From Elusimicrobiota bacterium (GTDB taxonomy: Bacteria; Elusimicrobiota; Elusimicrobia; UBA1565; JACRDR01), in assembly GCA_016194745.1 (NCBI GenBank), contig JACQBA010000011.1, positions 1 to 64,000 of the forward strand: a DNA stretch of 64,000 nt, written 5' to 3'. Below are positions 34,116-40,685 of the stretch, one piece after another (position 1 is the first letter of the stretch; every line of letters starts with the position of its first letter). Both the position numbers and the translations under genes were made by a program. The notes under the pieces are model-generated. The model saw only the letters and a list, made by a program, of their open reading frames with translations, searched no databases and was not told where the DNA came from.

Positions 34116-34406
34116 AGCGGGAAGCTCGTAAGCCGGGTCTTGTTTCTACGGCTACATTTCTCTGGGCCCGAGGTCGCCCTCTGGCTCTAGCGGGGAGTCT
34201 CCCCCTTGCTGCCGGGTCCGGATTTGGCCGTTTCACCCGCGTCGTCCCGCGCTTCCGGGACGGCCGGCTCGTCTCTGTTCGCACCGCTATCCTTGCGGAC
34301 GGGAGGCGTTACCTCCAACCCTTGCATCGCACGTCTGAGCGCGCGACGCCGACAGCCCGGACTTTCCTCAGCGCCCGAAGGCGCCGCGTAGTCGCGGCTT
34401 CCCGTA
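34116..34406 (-). ncRNA. rnpB: RNase P RNA, compact class A, inside the tRNA array
   Basis: About 290 bases. P1 pairs CGGGAAGC (near 34404) with GCTTCCCG (near 34118). The conserved P4 5' strand GAGGAAAGTCCGGGC lies soon after P1, and the P4 3' strand ACCCGGCTTA lies just before the 3' end. GGGTGAAACGGC and an AAATCC...ACCCGGCAGCAAGG block match the conserved P10/11 to J11/12 core. It seems to lack P13/P14, hence the short length. The base before P4 reads ACAAGA rather than the usual ACAGAA. This RNA is the catalytic subunit that trims tRNA 5' leaders, and here it is co-transcribed with its substrates. Confidence 0.9.
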
Positions 34407-34412
34407 TGAAAT

Positions 34413-34485
34413 CTGTGGGAGCAGGACTCGAACCTGCATGTTCCGGGTTAACGGCCCGGCGCCTCTCCGATTCGGCCATCCCACA
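34413..34485 (-). tRNA. tRNA-Asn (GTT), C33
   Basis: Acceptor TGTGGGA/TCCCACA, anticodon loop CCGTTAA with C33, canonical T-loop TTCGAGT, G73. No CCA. Confidence 0.85.
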
Positions 34486-34493
34486 ACTTATTA

Positions 34494-34565
34494 TGGAGCT
34501 GCCGGGAACCGCCCCCGGAACTGGACGATGCGAGCGTCCTGTGATTCTCGTTTCACCACAGCCCC
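34494..34565 (-). tRNA. tRNA-Ala (CGC), unusual T-loop
   Basis: Acceptor GGGGCTG/CAGCTCC, anticodon loop CTCGCAT. T-stem CCGGG/CCCGG is intact but the loop reads GGCGGTT, with no TTC. No CCA. Confidence 0.75.
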
Positions 34566-34573
34566 GACAAACT

Positions 34574-34648
34574 TGGAGGCCTCGCCGGGACTTGAACCCG
34601 GACCCGGACGTTAGAAGCGTCCCGCGCTGTCGCTTGCGCCACGAGGCC
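34574..34648 (-). tRNA. tRNA-Arg (TCT)
   Basis: Acceptor GGCCTCG/CGAGGCC, anticodon loop CTTCTAA, T-loop TTCAAGT, encoded CCA. Confidence 0.92.
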
Positions 34649-34650
34649 GT

Positions 34651-34722
34651 TGCTCCGGGAAGGACTCGAACCTTCACTGTGCCCGTCTTAAGCGGGCCGC
34701 CTCTGCGTTGGGCTACCGGAGC
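34651..34722 (-). tRNA. tRNA with Leu anticodon TAA but short variable arm
   Basis: Acceptor GCTCCGG/CCGGAGC, anticodon stem GCCCG/CGGGC with loop CTTAAGA, variable region CAGTG-like of about six bases, T-loop TTCGAGT, A73, no CCA. Second class I Leu-anticodon tRNA here. Confidence 0.8.
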
Positions 34723-34727
34723 GAGAG

Positions 34728-34803
34728 TGGAGGCACGAGCCGGAGTTGCACCGGCGTGCGCGGTTTTGCGGACCGCTCCCTGAGCTGACTCGGGTATCGT
34801 GCC
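34728..34803 (-). tRNA. tRNA-Cys (GCA), C33
   Basis: Acceptor GGCACGA/TCGTGCC, anticodon loop CCGCAAA with C33, T-loop TGCAACT (G55), U73 as expected for Cys, encoded CCA. Confidence 0.85.
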
Positions 34804-34804
34804 G

Positions 34805-34879
34805 TGGCAGGGCGCGTAGGAGTCGAACCTACAGTCGCGGTTTTGGAGACCGCCGGTTTGCCGATTAACCGAGCGCCCT
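34805..34879 (-). tRNA. tRNA-Trp (CCA)
   Basis: Acceptor AGGGCGC/GCGCCCT, anticodon loop CTCCAAA, T-loop TTCGACT, G73, encoded CCA. Confidence 0.93.
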
Positions 34880-34881
34880 AT

Positions 34882-34969
34882 TGGCGGTAGGGAGAGGAAT
34901 CGAACCTCCAGGCGCCGGCGGCGCTTACTCCGTTTCGAGCGGAGCTCCTCGTCCATTCGGACCCCTACC
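34882..34969 (-). tRNA. tRNA-Ser (CGA)
   Basis: Class II cloverleaf with long variable arm (GCGCC/GGCGC), acceptor GGTAGGG/CCCTACC, anticodon loop CTCGAAA, G73, encoded CCA. Confidence 0.93.
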
Positions 34970-35092
34970 AGCTTCAAAAAGGAGGAGAGGGCGGGCGCCT
35001 AATCCGCTAGCCGCTGACGCGGCGGGCTTGGCAGGGCGCCGCCGCCACTAGTCACGGTCGCGGCGGCGCGCTGCCTTTGGATCCTCTCCGGA
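34970..35092. other. Spacer with GC-rich hairpin inside the array
   Basis: No tRNA in these 120 bases. A ggcgccgccgcc/gcggcggcgc hairpin near 35036-35070 is the only structure seen; it may be a processing or pausing element. Confidence 0.35.
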
Positions 35093-35182
35093 TGGCGGAA
35101 GGCGGGAGACTCGAACTCCCACCGGTTTTCACCGGACCGGTTTAGCAAACCGGCGCGACGAACCCGTATTCGCCTGCCTTCC
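35093..35182 (-). tRNA. tRNA-Ser (GCT)
   Basis: Class II with long variable arm (CCGGT/ACCGG), acceptor GGAAGGC/GCCTTCC, anticodon loop TTGCTAA, G73, encoded CCA. Confidence 0.93.
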
Positions 35183-35190
35183 ACCGAAAT

Positions 35191-35274
35191 TGCCGGTCCC
35201 AGGTGCTGGCCCTGGCGTGCGCTCGAGCGCCGCGGTTTTACAGACCGCTGGGTTCTCTGGCTCCCTCGACCGGC
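35191..35274 (-). tRNA. tRNA-Tyr (GTA), unusual T-loop
   Basis: Class II with long variable arm, acceptor GCCGGTC/GACCGGC, anticodon loop CTGTAAA. T-stem CCAGG/CCTGG is perfect but the loop reads GCCAGCA. A73, no CCA. Confidence 0.78.
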
Positions 35275-35275
35275 T

Positions 35276-35349
35276 TGGCTCCCGGGGATGGGATTGAACC
35301 ACCGTGACGGCGTTCAGAGCGCCGCATCCTACCGCTGGATGACCCGGGA
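35276..35349 (-). tRNA. tRNA-Gln (CTG)
   Basis: Acceptor TCCCGGG/CCCGGGA, anticodon loop CTCTGAA, T-loop TTCAATC, G73, encoded CCA. Confidence 0.92.
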
Positions 35350-35360
35350 ATGGTTAGGGG

Positions 35361-35431
35361 TTGCCGGGGCAGGAATCGCACCTGCACAGCCGCTTTCAAA
35401 GGGCGGCGGCCTACTATTAGCCGACCCGGCA
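35361..35431 (-). tRNA. tRNA-Gln (TTG), atypical
   Basis: Acceptor TGCCGGG/CCCGGCA, anticodon loop CTTTGAA with a C-A mismatch closing it, T-loop TGCGATT (G55), A73, no CCA. Confidence 0.75.
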
Positions 35432-35514
35432 ACCAAGCGGCGGCATCGGGAAGATTCTCCCGAGCCGTCGCTTCTTGGCGGCCGTCTCGCGGCCGCCGAT
35501 GTCAAAGAACAACC

Positions 35515-35589
35515 TGGTGGGACCGGCGGGGCTCGAACCCGCAACCTTCCGCTTAAAAGGCGGCTGCTCTACCGTTGAGCTACGGTCCC
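35515..35589 (-). tRNA. tRNA-Lys (TTT)
   Basis: Acceptor GGGACCG/CGGTCCC, anticodon loop CTTTTAA, T-loop TTCGAGC, A73, encoded CCA. Confidence 0.92.
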
Positions 35590-35686
35590 GACTTGCCGCG
35601 GCGTCGCGCGAGCCGTCCTCCGCTCGCGACGCCCTGTCGCGCAATAGCGCGACAGGGCCCTTCTTGCTCTCCGTCTTCCTTCTATG

Positions 35687-35757
35687 TGTGACCAGCCGGA
35701 GTCGAACCGGCACCTAAAGGGCCACATCCTTTCGTGCAGCCGCTACACCATGGTCAC
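35687..35757 (-). tRNA. tRNA-His (GTG)
   Basis: Acceptor GTGACCA/TGGTCAC, anticodon loop ATGTGGC, T-loop TTCGACT. Position 73 reads A rather than the usual C opposite G-1. No CCA. Confidence 0.85.
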
Positions 35758-35763
35758 CATCAC

Positions 35764-35860
35764 TAGGCCCGGAGGGATTCGAACCCCCATCGACGCTCTA
35801 ATCAGGAGCGCGTGTTATCCGGCGTATAAGGCCGGCGTGTTGCCGTTACACCACGGGCCC
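35764..35860 (-). tRNA. tRNA-like gene (97 nt) with two anticodon-like arms, Ile-type
   Basis: Acceptor GGGCCCG pairs with CGGGCCT (terminal G-U); D-arm GTGT/ACAC; T-loop TTCGAAT is canonical. Between them lie two 5-bp hairpins with 7-base loops: CCGGC-CTTATAC-GCCGG (would read anticodon TAT) and CGCTC-CTGATTA-GAGCG (would read GAT). Both are Ile anticodons. Either an extra hairpin of about 25 bases sits in the D-arm region of a GAT tRNA, or the second hairpin is a long variable arm of a TAT tRNA. No CCA. Confidence 0.6.
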
Positions 35861-35866
35861 GTCTCA

Positions 35867-35939
35867 AGCCTCCGGAGGGATTTGCACCCCCAATCTCCGC
35901 GTTCGAAGCGCGGCATGCTGTCTGTTGCACCACGGAGGC
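35867..35939 (-). tRNA. tRNA-Arg (TCG), first in array
   Basis: Acceptor GCCTCCG/CGGAGGC, anticodon loop CTTCGAA, T-loop TGCAAAT (G55). No CCA. Confidence 0.83.
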
Positions 35940-35947
35940 CCTTAAAG

Positions 35948-35986
35948 CAAGAACCCCATGCTCTTCTCCGGAGCATGGGGTTCTTG
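35948..35986 (-). other. Perfect 16-bp hairpin in the array leader
   Basis: caagaaccccatgctc and gagcatggggttcttg pair exactly around a 7-base loop. It lies between the array promoter and the first tRNA, followed on the minus strand by only three T, so it is a weak terminator at best. It could be an attenuator or an RNase processing site. Confidence 0.6.
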
Positions 35987-36216
35987 TGCGTCTCTCCAGA
36001 GCGTTGCTACATGAACTCTCCCATGCTCGACGGTATGCTGTTACCTTCCCGCGTAAACGATACGGGGGTGCAGCAGACCGCCCACGCGGCCGGCAGTAAT
36101 GCCGATCCGCGTCGTGAGTCTAGTTGAGTGAGTCTATGTTTGGTCATGGCTTTCGCCGACAAAAAAATCACGTTGGAGTGAGGCGTCGCCGCCTCGATCG
36201 CACCGTGACTAAGACA

Positions 36217-36244
36217 AGTATAGCAGGTCCCCTGGATTTGTCAA
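36217..36244 (-). promoter_or_regulatory. Strong promoter of the tRNA-rnpB array
   Basis: On the minus strand TTGACA (36239-36244), a 16-base spacer and TATACT (36217-36222), close to consensus. The next transcribed element is the array, with a leader of roughly 270 bases. The leader (35940-36210) holds no gene that I can support. Confidence 0.85.
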
Positions 36245-36258
36245 GGGCCCTGGGCCTA

Positions 36259-37146
36259 TCAGGCGGCAGCGAGCGCGAGCGTCTGGACATGCAGGGCGGC
36301 GGTCTTGCGGACGTCTTTGCAGTAGCCGCCGCCGAGCGTGACGGCGACGGGGATGCTGCGGGCGGCGCACGCCTCGAAGACGAAGGCGTCGCGGAGGCCT
36401 AAGCCCTCGGCGGTCAACTTCAGTCCGCCGCGCTCGTCGTTTTCCCATGGGTCGACGCCGGCTTGGTAGACGACGAGGTCGGGGCGGTGCGAGTCGAGGG
36501 CGTCGGGAAGGCGCTCGGCGAGGAGGCGCAGGTATTCTTTGTCGCGCGTGCCGGCTTTGAGCTCGATGTCGATCGTGCCGGGGAACTTGTGCTCGGGGTA
36601 GAGGTTCTTTTGGTGCATCGAGAAGGTGAGGACGGTCTTGTCGCCCGCGAAGATCGCGTTGGTGCCGTTGCCTTGATGGACGTCCAAGTCGACGACGGCC
36701 GCGCGTTCGATGGCGCCTTCAAATCGCAGGCGCAGGATCGCGCAGGCGATGTCGTTGAAGGCGCAAAATCCTTCCCCGTGGCCCGGGAACGCGTGGTGCG
36801 CGCCGCCGCCGACGTGCAGGCCGACGCCGTGGTCCATCGCGTCGCCGCAGGCGAGCGTCGTCCCGGTGACGGCGAGAGCGTGCGCTTGGGCGAGCTTCTT
36901 CGTCCACGGGAGCTGGAGGCGCTTCATCTCGGCGGGCGTGAGCTTCGCCGCCATCGCGCGCTCGACCCAGTCGACGCAGTGGGCGAGGAGGAGGTCCTTC
37001 GTCTCGGGCGGGTCGGGCTCCTCGAAGTCGCAGGGGCTCGCGACGCCTTCCTTTATGAGCAGGTCGGCGGTGAGCTTGAACTTCTTGTCGGGGAACTCGT
37101 TGCCGCGGGTGCCGGTCGAATACTTCGGGGAGAAGATGAAGCGCAT
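36259..37146 (-). CDS. Histone-deacetylase-fold zinc hydrolase
   Basis: 295 residues. The arginase/HDAC fold motifs are clear: HVGGGAHHAFPGHGEGFCAF (catalytic His-His pair), VVDLDVHQGNGT (zinc-binding Asp and His) and YQAGVDPWENDERGG. Bacterial members (AcuC, acetylpolyamine amidohydrolases) remove acyl groups from lysines or polyamines. Cytoplasmic. Its ATG shares one base with the TonB gene stop (TGATG), making it the last gene of the HEAT-TolQ-TolR-TonB operon, an unusual partner for that set. Confidence 0.93.
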   Translation of the reverse strand: MRFIFSPKYSTGTRGNEFPDKKFKLTADLLIKEGVASPCDFEEPDPPETKDLLLAHCVDWVERAMAAKLTPAEMKRLQLPWTKKLAQAHALAVTGTTLACGDAMDHGVGLHVGGGAHHAFPGHGEGFCAFNDIACAILRLRFEGAIERAAVVDLDVHQGNGTNAIFAGDKTVLTFSMHQKNLYPEHKFPGTIDIELKAGTRDKEYLRLLAERLPDALDSHRPDLVVYQAGVDPWENDERGGLKLTAEGLGLRDAFVFEACAARSIPVAVTLGGGYCKDVRKTAALHVQTLALAAA

Positions 37147-37931
37147 CAGTCGCCGATGCGGAAGACGACAGACTGGCGCACCTTCACCTGCGTCGGCACC
37201 GAACTCACCAGCGCGGGCTCGAACAGCATCCGGCGCGCTACCTTCAGCGCCGCGTCGTCGAAATCGCTCGAGCCGGAGGACTGCAGGAGCTCGACCGCCC
37301 GCACCGTGCCGTCCGTGCCGATCTCGATGGCGACGGACGTCGTGCCCTCGCGCCCGAGCCGGCGCTCCGAGTCGGGATAGTTGCGACGGAGCAAGGTGCG
37401 CACTTCGTCGCGGTTGATGAGCCGCGGAGGGCGGTTGACGATCGCCTCTCCGGTGCCGGTCCCCCCGCCCGAGCCGCCGCGTCCGCCCTCGCCGCCCGGG
37501 CCCGTGCCGCCGGGCGCGGCGCCCACTTGCGGCGGAGGCGTCTCCGGGGCGCCCAAGGTGGGCTTCTCGATTTGCTTCGTCTCCGGCGTCGGCAGCACCC
37601 AGGGCTTTTCGACGGGCTGCGGGGTCACGGGCGGCGCGATGACGGGCGCCGCCGGCTTCGTCGTGGTCTCCGGCACGGGGCCGCTCACGCCCGGCGTCGG
37701 CTTGAGCGCCTTGGCGGGCGCGCCCTTCGCGGCGCCGGGCGCGCGCGTGTCGTCGGGGCGGCGGGGACGAAAGGGAGTGTTGAGATCGACCTCCATCACT
37801 TGGATCGGGGCCAACTTCCCGGGCAAGGTCAGCGCCCAGGCGACGCCCCACGCGGCGCCGTGCAGAATGAGCGACGCGGCGATGCACGCTTCAAAAAGAT
37901 TCTGCCGAGCCCACTCGAGCGCTTTCCTCAT
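37146..37931 (-). CDS. TonB-family energy transducer
   Basis: 261 residues. One transmembrane helix near 18-36 (CIAASLILHGAAWGVAWAL), a long Pro/Gly/Ala-rich periplasmic linker (50-165), and a TonB C-terminal domain (GREGTTSVAIEIGTDGTVRA, DDAALKVARRMLFEPAL). It would couple the inner-membrane ion-driven complex to an outer-membrane partner. It follows TolR with a 4-base overlap. Confidence 0.92.
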   Translation of the reverse strand: MRKALEWARQNLFEACIAASLILHGAAWGVAWALTLPGKLAPIQVMEVDLNTPFRPRRPDDTRAPGAAKGAPAKALKPTPGVSGPVPETTTKPAAPVIAPPVTPQPVEKPWVLPTPETKQIEKPTLGAPETPPPQVGAAPGGTGPGGEGGRGGSGGGTGTGEAIVNRPPRLINRDEVRTLLRRNYPDSERRLGREGTTSVAIEIGTDGTVRAVELLQSSGSSDFDDAALKVARRMLFEPALVSSVPTQVKVRQSVVFRIGD

Positions 37932-38332
37932 CGGCGTTGGACCTCGAGGCCGACGCGCTGGACGCCCGCGCCGCGGATCTCGTCCAAGAGCGCGACGATC
38001 TCGCCGTAGGGGATCTTCTTGTCGGCGGCGACCGCCACGTGCGCGGCCGGCTGGCGGGAGACGATGACGCCGAGCTCGTGGATCAGGTCGGCGCGCGTGA
38101 GGGTCTTCCCGTCCAACTGGAGTTCCCCGTTCGCCGCGAACTCGACGCGGGTCGTCTCGGTCGCGACGCGCTCGGAGCGCTGGGCCTTCGGGATCTGCAC
38201 GTGGAGCGCGCGCCGCTGCAGCATGGGCGCGGTCGCCATGAAGATGATGAGCAGCACCAGCATCACGTCGACGAGCGGCGTGACGTTGATCCCGGTGATC
38301 GCGTCCTGCGGGTCCCCTTGTATGCCGGCCAT
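37928..38332 (-). CDS. ExbD/TolR-family protein
   Basis: 134 residues. Single N-terminal transmembrane helix carrying the ion-path Asp (INVTPLVDVMLVLLIIFMAT), then a periplasmic ExbD/TolR domain (QLDGKTLTRADLIHELG, VAVAADKKIPYGEIVALLDE). It partners the TolQ-type protein encoded just upstream and TonB downstream. Confidence 0.93.
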   Translation of the reverse strand: MAGIQGDPQDAITGINVTPLVDVMLVLLIIFMATAPMLQRRALHVQIPKAQRSERVATETTRVEFAANGELQLDGKTLTRADLIHELGVIVSRQPAAHVAVAADKKIPYGEIVALLDEIRGAGVQRVGLEVQRR

Positions 38333-38340
38333 AGAAGGCG

Positions 38341-38961
38341 CTACTTCGTCTTGAGTCGTGCGAGCAGCAGACGGTTCATCGTTTCGACACCGGACAGCAG
38401 GTCTTTGATCCGTTTTTGAAAGAAGTTGAAGGCGATGACGCAGGGGATGGCGACGAAGAGGCCGACCGCGGTGGCGATCAAGGCTTCGGAGAGTCCGCGC
38501 ATCACGGCCTCGGGCCCCTCGGTGCTCGCCATGGCGAGGTCGCGGAAGGCCTTGATGACGCCGAGCACCGTGCCGAAGAGGCCGATGAAGGGGGCGTTGT
38601 TGCCGAGCGTGCCGAGGATCATGACGCGCCGCTCGATCGCCTGGCGTTCTTCGAGTCCCGCCGCCGCCATGTACTCCTCCGCGACGGCCGCGCCGTGCGA
38701 CGCCTGCACGATGCCGGCCGACAGGACGCGGGCCGCCAAGCCCTGCACCTTCGCCGCCTCCTTGCCGAGGACCCCCAGGTCGGCGCTCGCGATCTTGTCG
38801 CCGATGCGCTCCCGCAGCTGCTCGAGCGCGACTTTCTCGCGCTTGAGCAGGATGCCGCGCTCGATGATCACGGCTAGCGCCAAGACCGAGCTCGCGAGCA
38901 GCATCCAGATCACCCAGTCGCCGCCGGTGAGGGCCAGTCCCTTGATCAGCTCCAACGTCAT
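38341..38961 (-). CDS. MotA/TolQ/ExbB proton channel family protein
   Basis: 206 residues. Three transmembrane segments (WVIWMLLASSVLALAVII; ILGTLGNNAPFIGLFGTVLG; ALIATAVGLFVAIPCVIAF) in the TolQ/ExbB arrangement, including the conserved GLFGTV and AxGLxxAIP motifs. With TolR it forms the proton-driven unit. The ATG overlaps the HEAT-gene stop by 4 bases. Confidence 0.94.
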   Translation of the reverse strand: MTLELIKGLALTGGDWVIWMLLASSVLALAVIIERGILLKREKVALEQLRERIGDKIASADLGVLGKEAAKVQGLAARVLSAGIVQASHGAAVAEEYMAAAGLEERQAIERRVMILGTLGNNAPFIGLFGTVLGVIKAFRDLAMASTEGPEAVMRGLSEALIATAVGLFVAIPCVIAFNFFQKRIKDLLSGVETMNRLLLARLKTK

Positions 38962-40619
38962 CGATCCCTCTTAGCCCCGCGGGCGAACAGCCGCAGCAGC
39001 GCGCCGCACATCTCGGACTGCACGAAGAGATTCTTCTCGGAGCTCATGTTGAACATGATCCGGTCGTAGTCGTCGGCGACGCCGAGCTCGCCGAGGTAGC
39101 GGTACGACATCGCGCGGGCGAGCCAGTCCTGGTTGTCGGCGAGGCGAATGAGCATGTCGCGGCCCATTCCGTTGCCGTTGCGCAGGAGGATGCCCGCGGC
39201 GTAGACCTGCGCCGGCAGGGATTGGTCGATGCGCGCGACGGTGCCGATGTCGTTGAGCGCATCGGCCCGGTCCCAGATGATCAGCGCTTCCATCGCGCCG
39301 AAGCGGACGGTCAAATCTTGGCTGAGCAGCGCCTCCTGGAAGATGCCGCGGTCGCCCGGCCCCTTGTTGTAGGCGACGGCGACGAGCGCCGAGGCGCGCA
39401 CCTGCGGGTTCGTTCCCTGCTGCGCGACGCGGATGATGCGGTCGCGGAGGATCAAGTCGGCGGTGCCGGCCAAGCCTTCGGTGAGAAGAAAGCCGAGCTC
39501 GGTGTAGCGGGTCTTGAGCTTAAATCCCATCGGGCTGGATAGGGAGTTGAGCGCGATGACGGCCGGGTCGGTCAAGTCCTCGGGCTTGGGGCGCGCGTTG
39601 GCTTTGTTGTCGAGCAAGTTCGTCAGCGCGGCGTTGACGCGATTGTCGATGAGGAGCGTCGCCGGGATGCCGAGGCGGGGCGCGGTGATGACGAGGGGGT
39701 CGAGCTCGGCGAAGAGCCCGGCCGCGGGGCCGCCGCCCACCGGAGGCGGGGGCTCGATCTGCGTCGGGGGCGGAGGCGCCGGCGTCCCGTTGTCCTCGGC
39801 GGTCTTCTTCGGGAAGAGCTTCAGCGCCGCGATGGCCGACTCGGCGAGCACGAAATCGTTCGTCTGCTCCGAGCCGATCCTCTCGAGCATGCGGTCGTAG
39901 TCGGCGCCGGTGCCGAGGTCGCCGAGATACTTCGCCGCCATAGCGCGCGAGAGCCAGTCGCCGCTGACGAGCTCCCTGCGCAGCGTCTCGAGGCCCTCGA
40001 CGTCGCCGCGGCGCGCGAGCGCCTGGCCCGCGTAGACGCGGATGATCGAGGTGCGGTCCTGCTTGATCGCCCGGGCGAACTCCTCCTTGGCGCCGGGGAG
40101 GTTCCAGGTCTCGAGCGCTTCGAGGCCGGCGAAGCGGATCTCGGGGTCGATGTTGATCAGGGCCTCGCGGAAGATCGGCAGGTGCTGCGGCTCGCGCCTT
40201 GTCGAGAGGGCGATCAGCGCGAGGGCGCGGATCTCGTGATTTCGCTCCCAGCGGGCGAGCTCGATGAGCTGATCCTTGAGCCGCGGGTCGTCGGTGTAGG
40301 AGAGCGCCTCCGACAGCGACATGCCGAGGTACAGATAGCGGTTGCGCAGATGGAAGCCTTCGGGCGTGCCGAGGATGATCAGGTCTTTGAGCGAGCTCTT
40401 GACGAAGTCGTCGCTCGAGGGGCGCGTGCGGTCTTTCGCGGCCAGGAGATCGAGCAGCGTCGTCACGATCTGCGGGTCGTAGGCCATGCTCGGGCCCGCG
40501 CGCAAGCCGCCGGTCGACACCGCGACGCCGGTGGACGAAGCGCCGGCGAACGGAGCCGAGACCTGGGCGAAACCCGGGGCGGAGGCGAAGAGCAAGGCCG
40601 CAAAAAGAATTGGCCGCAT
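38958..40619 (-). CDS. Secreted HEAT-repeat protein
   Basis: 553 residues, signal peptide MRPILFAALLFASAPGFAQ. Two similar halves of helical HEAT-like repeats (residues 50-280 and 335-545; compare EIRFAGLEALETWN with TVRFGAMEALIIWD, and SRAMAAKYLGDLG with ARAMSYRYLGELG) are separated by a Pro-rich linker. So it arose by internal duplication. It is periplasmic and leads the TolQ-TolR-TonB-HDAC operon, perhaps as a scaffold for that complex. A TACAAT box lies 7 bases before the ATG. Confidence 0.87.
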   Translation of the reverse strand: MRPILFAALLFASAPGFAQVSAPFAGASSTGVAVSTGGLRAGPSMAYDPQIVTTLLDLLAAKDRTRPSSDDFVKSSLKDLIILGTPEGFHLRNRYLYLGMSLSEALSYTDDPRLKDQLIELARWERNHEIRALALIALSTRREPQHLPIFREALINIDPEIRFAGLEALETWNLPGAKEEFARAIKQDRTSIIRVYAGQALARRGDVEGLETLRRELVSGDWLSRAMAAKYLGDLGTGADYDRMLERIGSEQTNDFVLAESAIAALKLFPKKTAEDNGTPAPPPPTQIEPPPPVGGGPAAGLFAELDPLVITAPRLGIPATLLIDNRVNAALTNLLDNKANARPKPEDLTDPAVIALNSLSSPMGFKLKTRYTELGFLLTEGLAGTADLILRDRIIRVAQQGTNPQVRASALVAVAYNKGPGDRGIFQEALLSQDLTVRFGAMEALIIWDRADALNDIGTVARIDQSLPAQVYAAGILLRNGNGMGRDMLIRLADNQDWLARAMSYRYLGELGVADDYDRIMFNMSSEKNLFVQSEMCGALLRLFARGAKRDR

Positions 40620-40626
40620 CAATAGA

Positions 40627-40632
40627 ATTGTA
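40627..40632 (-). promoter_or_regulatory. -10 box of the HEAT-Tol operon (leaderless)
   Basis: TACAAT on the minus strand, 7 bases before the ATG at 40619; no Shine-Dalgarno. Confidence 0.55.
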
Positions 40633-40685
40633 GATTTATGATGTTGCGGAAACAATATCGGTGATGTCACGGTTCGCGGGAGGAC

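Noticed and set aside
33018-35717. Protein frames across the tRNA array
   Set aside because: They run through tRNA cloverleaves and rnpB on either strand and show no domain; structured RNA explains the sequence.
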